A DNA stretch of 13,545 nt from Deltaproteobacteria bacterium (GTDB lineage Bacteria; Desulfobacterota; Desulfuromonadia; Desulfuromonadales; JAAYDE01), in NCBI GenBank assembly GCA_017417085.1, contig JAFPZV010000119.1, forward strand, positions 1 through 13,545, read 5' to 3'. The notes beneath the pieces were generated by a model. It saw only the letters and a list, made by a program, of their open reading frames with translations. It made no database searches and had not been told where the DNA came from. Shown piece after piece: positions 11,336 through 13,545 of the stretch. Each line of letters starts with the position of its first letter. The first letter of the stretch is position 1. A program made the translations under genes and the position numbers.

Positions 11336-13545
11336 TCTGTTCCTGTGACAAATGCAAGGGTGGCAAACTGGACGCTTCGGAGATCGCCGAAGCCGCCGCC
11401 TACAACGTTCTTCAGTTCCCCGGCGGTCTTCCCCGGATTGCACTGGCCGGCAACCCCAACTGCGGCAAGACCACGGCCTTCAACCGCTACACCGGCGCCC
11501 ATCAGCACGTCGGCAACTATCCCGGCGTTACCGTGGACCGCAAGGAAGGGCTTCTCACGGTGGATGGGCACAAAGTCCTCCTGGTCGACCTGCCCGGCAC
11601 CTACTCACTGACCGCCTATTCTCCGGAAGAGCTTGTCGCCCGTGAAGTGCTGGCGCCGACAGATCCCCATGAAAGAATAATGGCCACTATCGACATCGTC
11701 GAGGCAGGAGCTCTGGAACGCAGTATGCTCCTGGCGGTCCAGATCCGCGAAATGGGGATGCCGCTGGTCCTCGCCTGCAACATGATGGACGAGGCCCGCA
11801 AGGGCGGCATTACCATCAACATGGAGAAGCTTTCCGAAAAGATGGGCGTGCCTGTAATTCCCATGGTCGCCCGGACCGGCGAAGGCCTTGACGAGGCCAT
11901 GCGCGCCGCCCTGAGCTACGGCACGCAGAAGGAACAGCCCGGCATACTGCGCATCTCCTACGGTCCGGATCTGGATCCGGCGCTGGACGAGATGGAACAG
12001 ATCATAACCGATGCGAATGTTCTGACTCAGCGCTACCCTGCCCGCTGGGTGGCGGTGAAGGCAATGGAAAACGACGAACACATATGGAAGGAGCTCAAAA
12101 ACGCCGACTTAACCACGGCCAAGAAGCTTTCCGAAATAGCTGACCGCGTGACGCTGCACACAAGGAAAACCCTGCAGATATCACCGGATTCGCTCATCAC
12201 CGACTACCGCTACGGCTACATCCGCAGCCTGCTCCACGACGGCGTTGTGGAAAGGGATCCCACCAAAAACCGCATGGCCCTGACCGACGCCCTGGACAAG
12301 GTCTTCACCCACACGCTGATTGGCCCGCTGATCATGCTGGCCGTCATGTACATCATGTTCTACGTCACCTTCGAGGTCGGCGCCTATCCCCAGGGCTGGG
12401 TGGAGGACGGCTTCGCCTGGCTGGGCGAGACTCTGACCAATGCGCTGCCCGACAACCTGTTCCGCTCTCTGCTGGTCGACGGCATCATCGGCGGCGTGGG
12501 CGGCGTCGTAAGCTTTGTGCCGCTTATCGCCATCATGTTCCTGATGATCGCCTTTCTGGAAGACTCCGGCTACATCGCACGCATGGCCTACATGCTTGAC
12601 CGGATCTTCCGTTTCTTCGGGCTGCATGGCGCTTCGGTCATGCCCTACATCGTCGCGGGCGGCATCGCGGGCGGATGCGCCATTCCCGGCGCAATGGCTA
12701 CACGCACCCTGCGCAGTCCCAAGGAAAAATTGGCCACGCTCCTCACCCTGCCGATGATGGCCTGCGGCGCGAAACTGCCGGTCTTTTTGCTGCTGGTCGG
12801 CGTTTTCTTCCCGGATCATCCCGCCCGCACCATGTTCCTGCTGACGCTCGCGGGCTGGGCAAGCGCCCTGCTGTTCGCGCGCCTGCTGCGCATGACCATT
12901 ATCCGTGGACAGGCCACTCCCTTCGTCATGGAGCTGCCGCTCTACCGTATACCAACCCTGAACAGTGTGCTTATCCACTGCTGGGAGCGTACCTGGATGT
13001 ACCTGAAAAAGGCCGGTACCGTACTGGTGGTTATCTCCATCGTGCTGTGGGCCGCTCTGACCTTCCCCAAGCTGGATGACACCAAGGCGGAGCCGTACAA
13101 CACCAAGATCGCCGCTCTGGAAGAAAAAGTGGCCGCCGTTCAGGAAGGCACGCCAGAGCATGAATCCTTGAGTGAGGAACTGAGTGCGGCACAAAACGAA
13201 CTGGCGGCTGCGGAACTGCGTCACTCGGTGGCGGGCCGTCTGGGCACCATGGTGGAACCCTTCACCCTCCCGACCCTCGGTTTCGACTGGCGGACCGACG
13301 TCGCGCTGATTGGCGGCATCGCGGCCAAGGAGGCCATTGTCTCCACGCTGAGCACCGCCTACTCACTGGGCGAGGAGGATCCGGAAGAAGCCACCGGCCT
13401 CGCAGAGCGCATTGCCAAGGAACCCAACTGGAACAAGGCCACCGCGCTGTCGCTGATGCTGTTCATCCTGCTGTACTCGCCCTGCTTTGTGGCACTGGTC
13501 GTCATCAAGAACGAGGGCGGCTCGTGGAAGTGGCTCTTCTTCAGC
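11332..13545 (+). CDS. feoB: Ferrous iron transporter FeoB (3' end outside window)
   Basis: The frame is open from the ATG at 11332 to the window edge (738 codons, no stop). FeoB imports Fe(II) across the inner membrane. It has an N-terminal G domain with G1 GNPNCGKTT (40-48), G2 PGVTVD (64-69), G3 DLPGTYSL (86-93) and G4 NMMD (150-153). A helical segment follows, then a polytopic membrane domain from about 320 with the GCAIPGAMATRTL gate motif (about 449-461) and a later LLYSPCFVALVVIKNEGGSW. Oddities are a CSCDKC cluster at residues 3-8, GKTT instead of the common GKST, VART where SAR/SAK is usual at G5, and a heptad-like charged insertion at about 584-633. It overlaps feoA by 4 nt. Confidence 0.95.
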   Translation, partial: MICSCDKCKGGKLDASEIAEAAAYNVLQFPGGLPRIALAGNPNCGKTTAFNRYTGAHQHVGNYPGVTVDRKEGLLTVDGHKVLLVDLPGTYSLTAYSPEELVAREVLAPTDPHERIMATIDIVEAGALERSMLLAVQIREMGMPLVLACNMMDEARKGGITINMEKLSEKMGVPVIPMVARTGEGLDEAMRAALSYGTQKEQPGILRISYGPDLDPALDEMEQIITDANVLTQRYPARWVAVKAMENDEHIWKELKNADLTTAKKLSEIADRVTLHTRKTLQISPDSLITDYRYGYIRSLLHDGVVERDPTKNRMALTDALDKVFTHTLIGPLIMLAVMYIMFYVTFEVGAYPQGWVEDGFAWLGETLTNALPDNLFRSLLVDGIIGGVGGVVSFVPLIAIMFLMIAFLEDSGYIARMAYMLDRIFRFFGLHGASVMPYIVAGGIAGGCAIPGAMATRTLRSPKEKLATLLTLPMMACGAKLPVFLLLVGVFFPDHPARTMFLLTLAGWASALLFARLLRMTIIRGQATPFVMELPLYRIPTLNSVLIHCWERTWMYLKKAGTVLVVISIVLWAALTFPKLDDTKAEPYNTKIAALEEKVAAVQEGTPEHESLSEELSAAQNELAAAELRHSVAGRLGTMVEPFTLPTLGFDWRTDVALIGGIAAKEAIVSTLSTAYSLGEEDPEEATGLAERIAKEPNWNKATALSLMLFILLYSPCFVALVVIKNEGGSWKWLFFS

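Noticed and set aside
12181..13224. 347-codon minus-strand frame opposite feoB
   Set aside because: His/Gln/Gly-rich shadow frame inside the conserved FeoB membrane domain.

Overview
The window (about 13.5 kb, GC-rich in its genes, AT-rich in two intergenic stretches) looks like a chromosomal segment of a Gram-negative delta-proteobacterium, most likely of the Desulfovibrionaceae. The reasons are the mix of LPS/O-antigen export and outer-membrane (AsmA-type) genes, a FliO-like flagellar protein, one long bifunctional Rel/SpoT, a yicC-gmk-rpoZ cluster and a feoAB iron-uptake operon. The family assignment is inference from gene content and protein style; no 16S or other marker is present.

Layout. 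2-1360 (+) is the 3' part of an AsmA-like outer-membrane homeostasis protein, cut by the window start. It converges on a minus-strand operon: rel (4448-2295), then a DUF1848 cysteine-motif protein (2280-1393). 4449-4930 is a divergent intergenic region that may encode two short coupled ORFs, one on each strand. From 4931 to 10372 everything reads rightward with short gaps or overlaps: fliO-like, lplA (7-nt overlap), yicC, gmk (11-nt overlap), rpoZ, then wzm and wzt (11-nt overlap) for ABC-dependent O-polysaccharide export. 10373-11098 holds no convincing protein gene. It contains two tandem copies of a roughly 200-bp unit. feoA and feoB (ATGA overlap) follow, and feoB runs off the right edge.

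The most interesting element is this tandem unit. Each copy has an AT-rich dyad, a TTGACA promoter, a roughly 130-150 nt non-coding transcript with a 5' hairpin, a near-identical 40-nt core holding a GGGGA-loop hairpin, and a 13-bp GC-rich hairpin followed by a T-tract. The copies differ a lot in the middle but keep their stems. One base pair of the terminator is changed on both sides (G-C to A-T), and the terminator loops are complementary to each other (GGAGG versus TCTCC). This is what a duplicated structured small RNA, or tandem leader RNA, should look like. Its place before feoAB and its DtxR/MntR-like TTAG...CTAA dyads make metal control a reasonable but unproven idea.

How the genes fit together. 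Rel adjusts growth through (p)ppGpp; gmk (GMP to GDP) and rpoZ (omega, a known part of a ppGpp site on RNA polymerase in proteobacteria) lie in the opposite cluster. Wzm/Wzt export a lipid-linked glycan. FeoA/FeoB import ferrous iron, and the twin RNAs may tie iron status to wider regulation.
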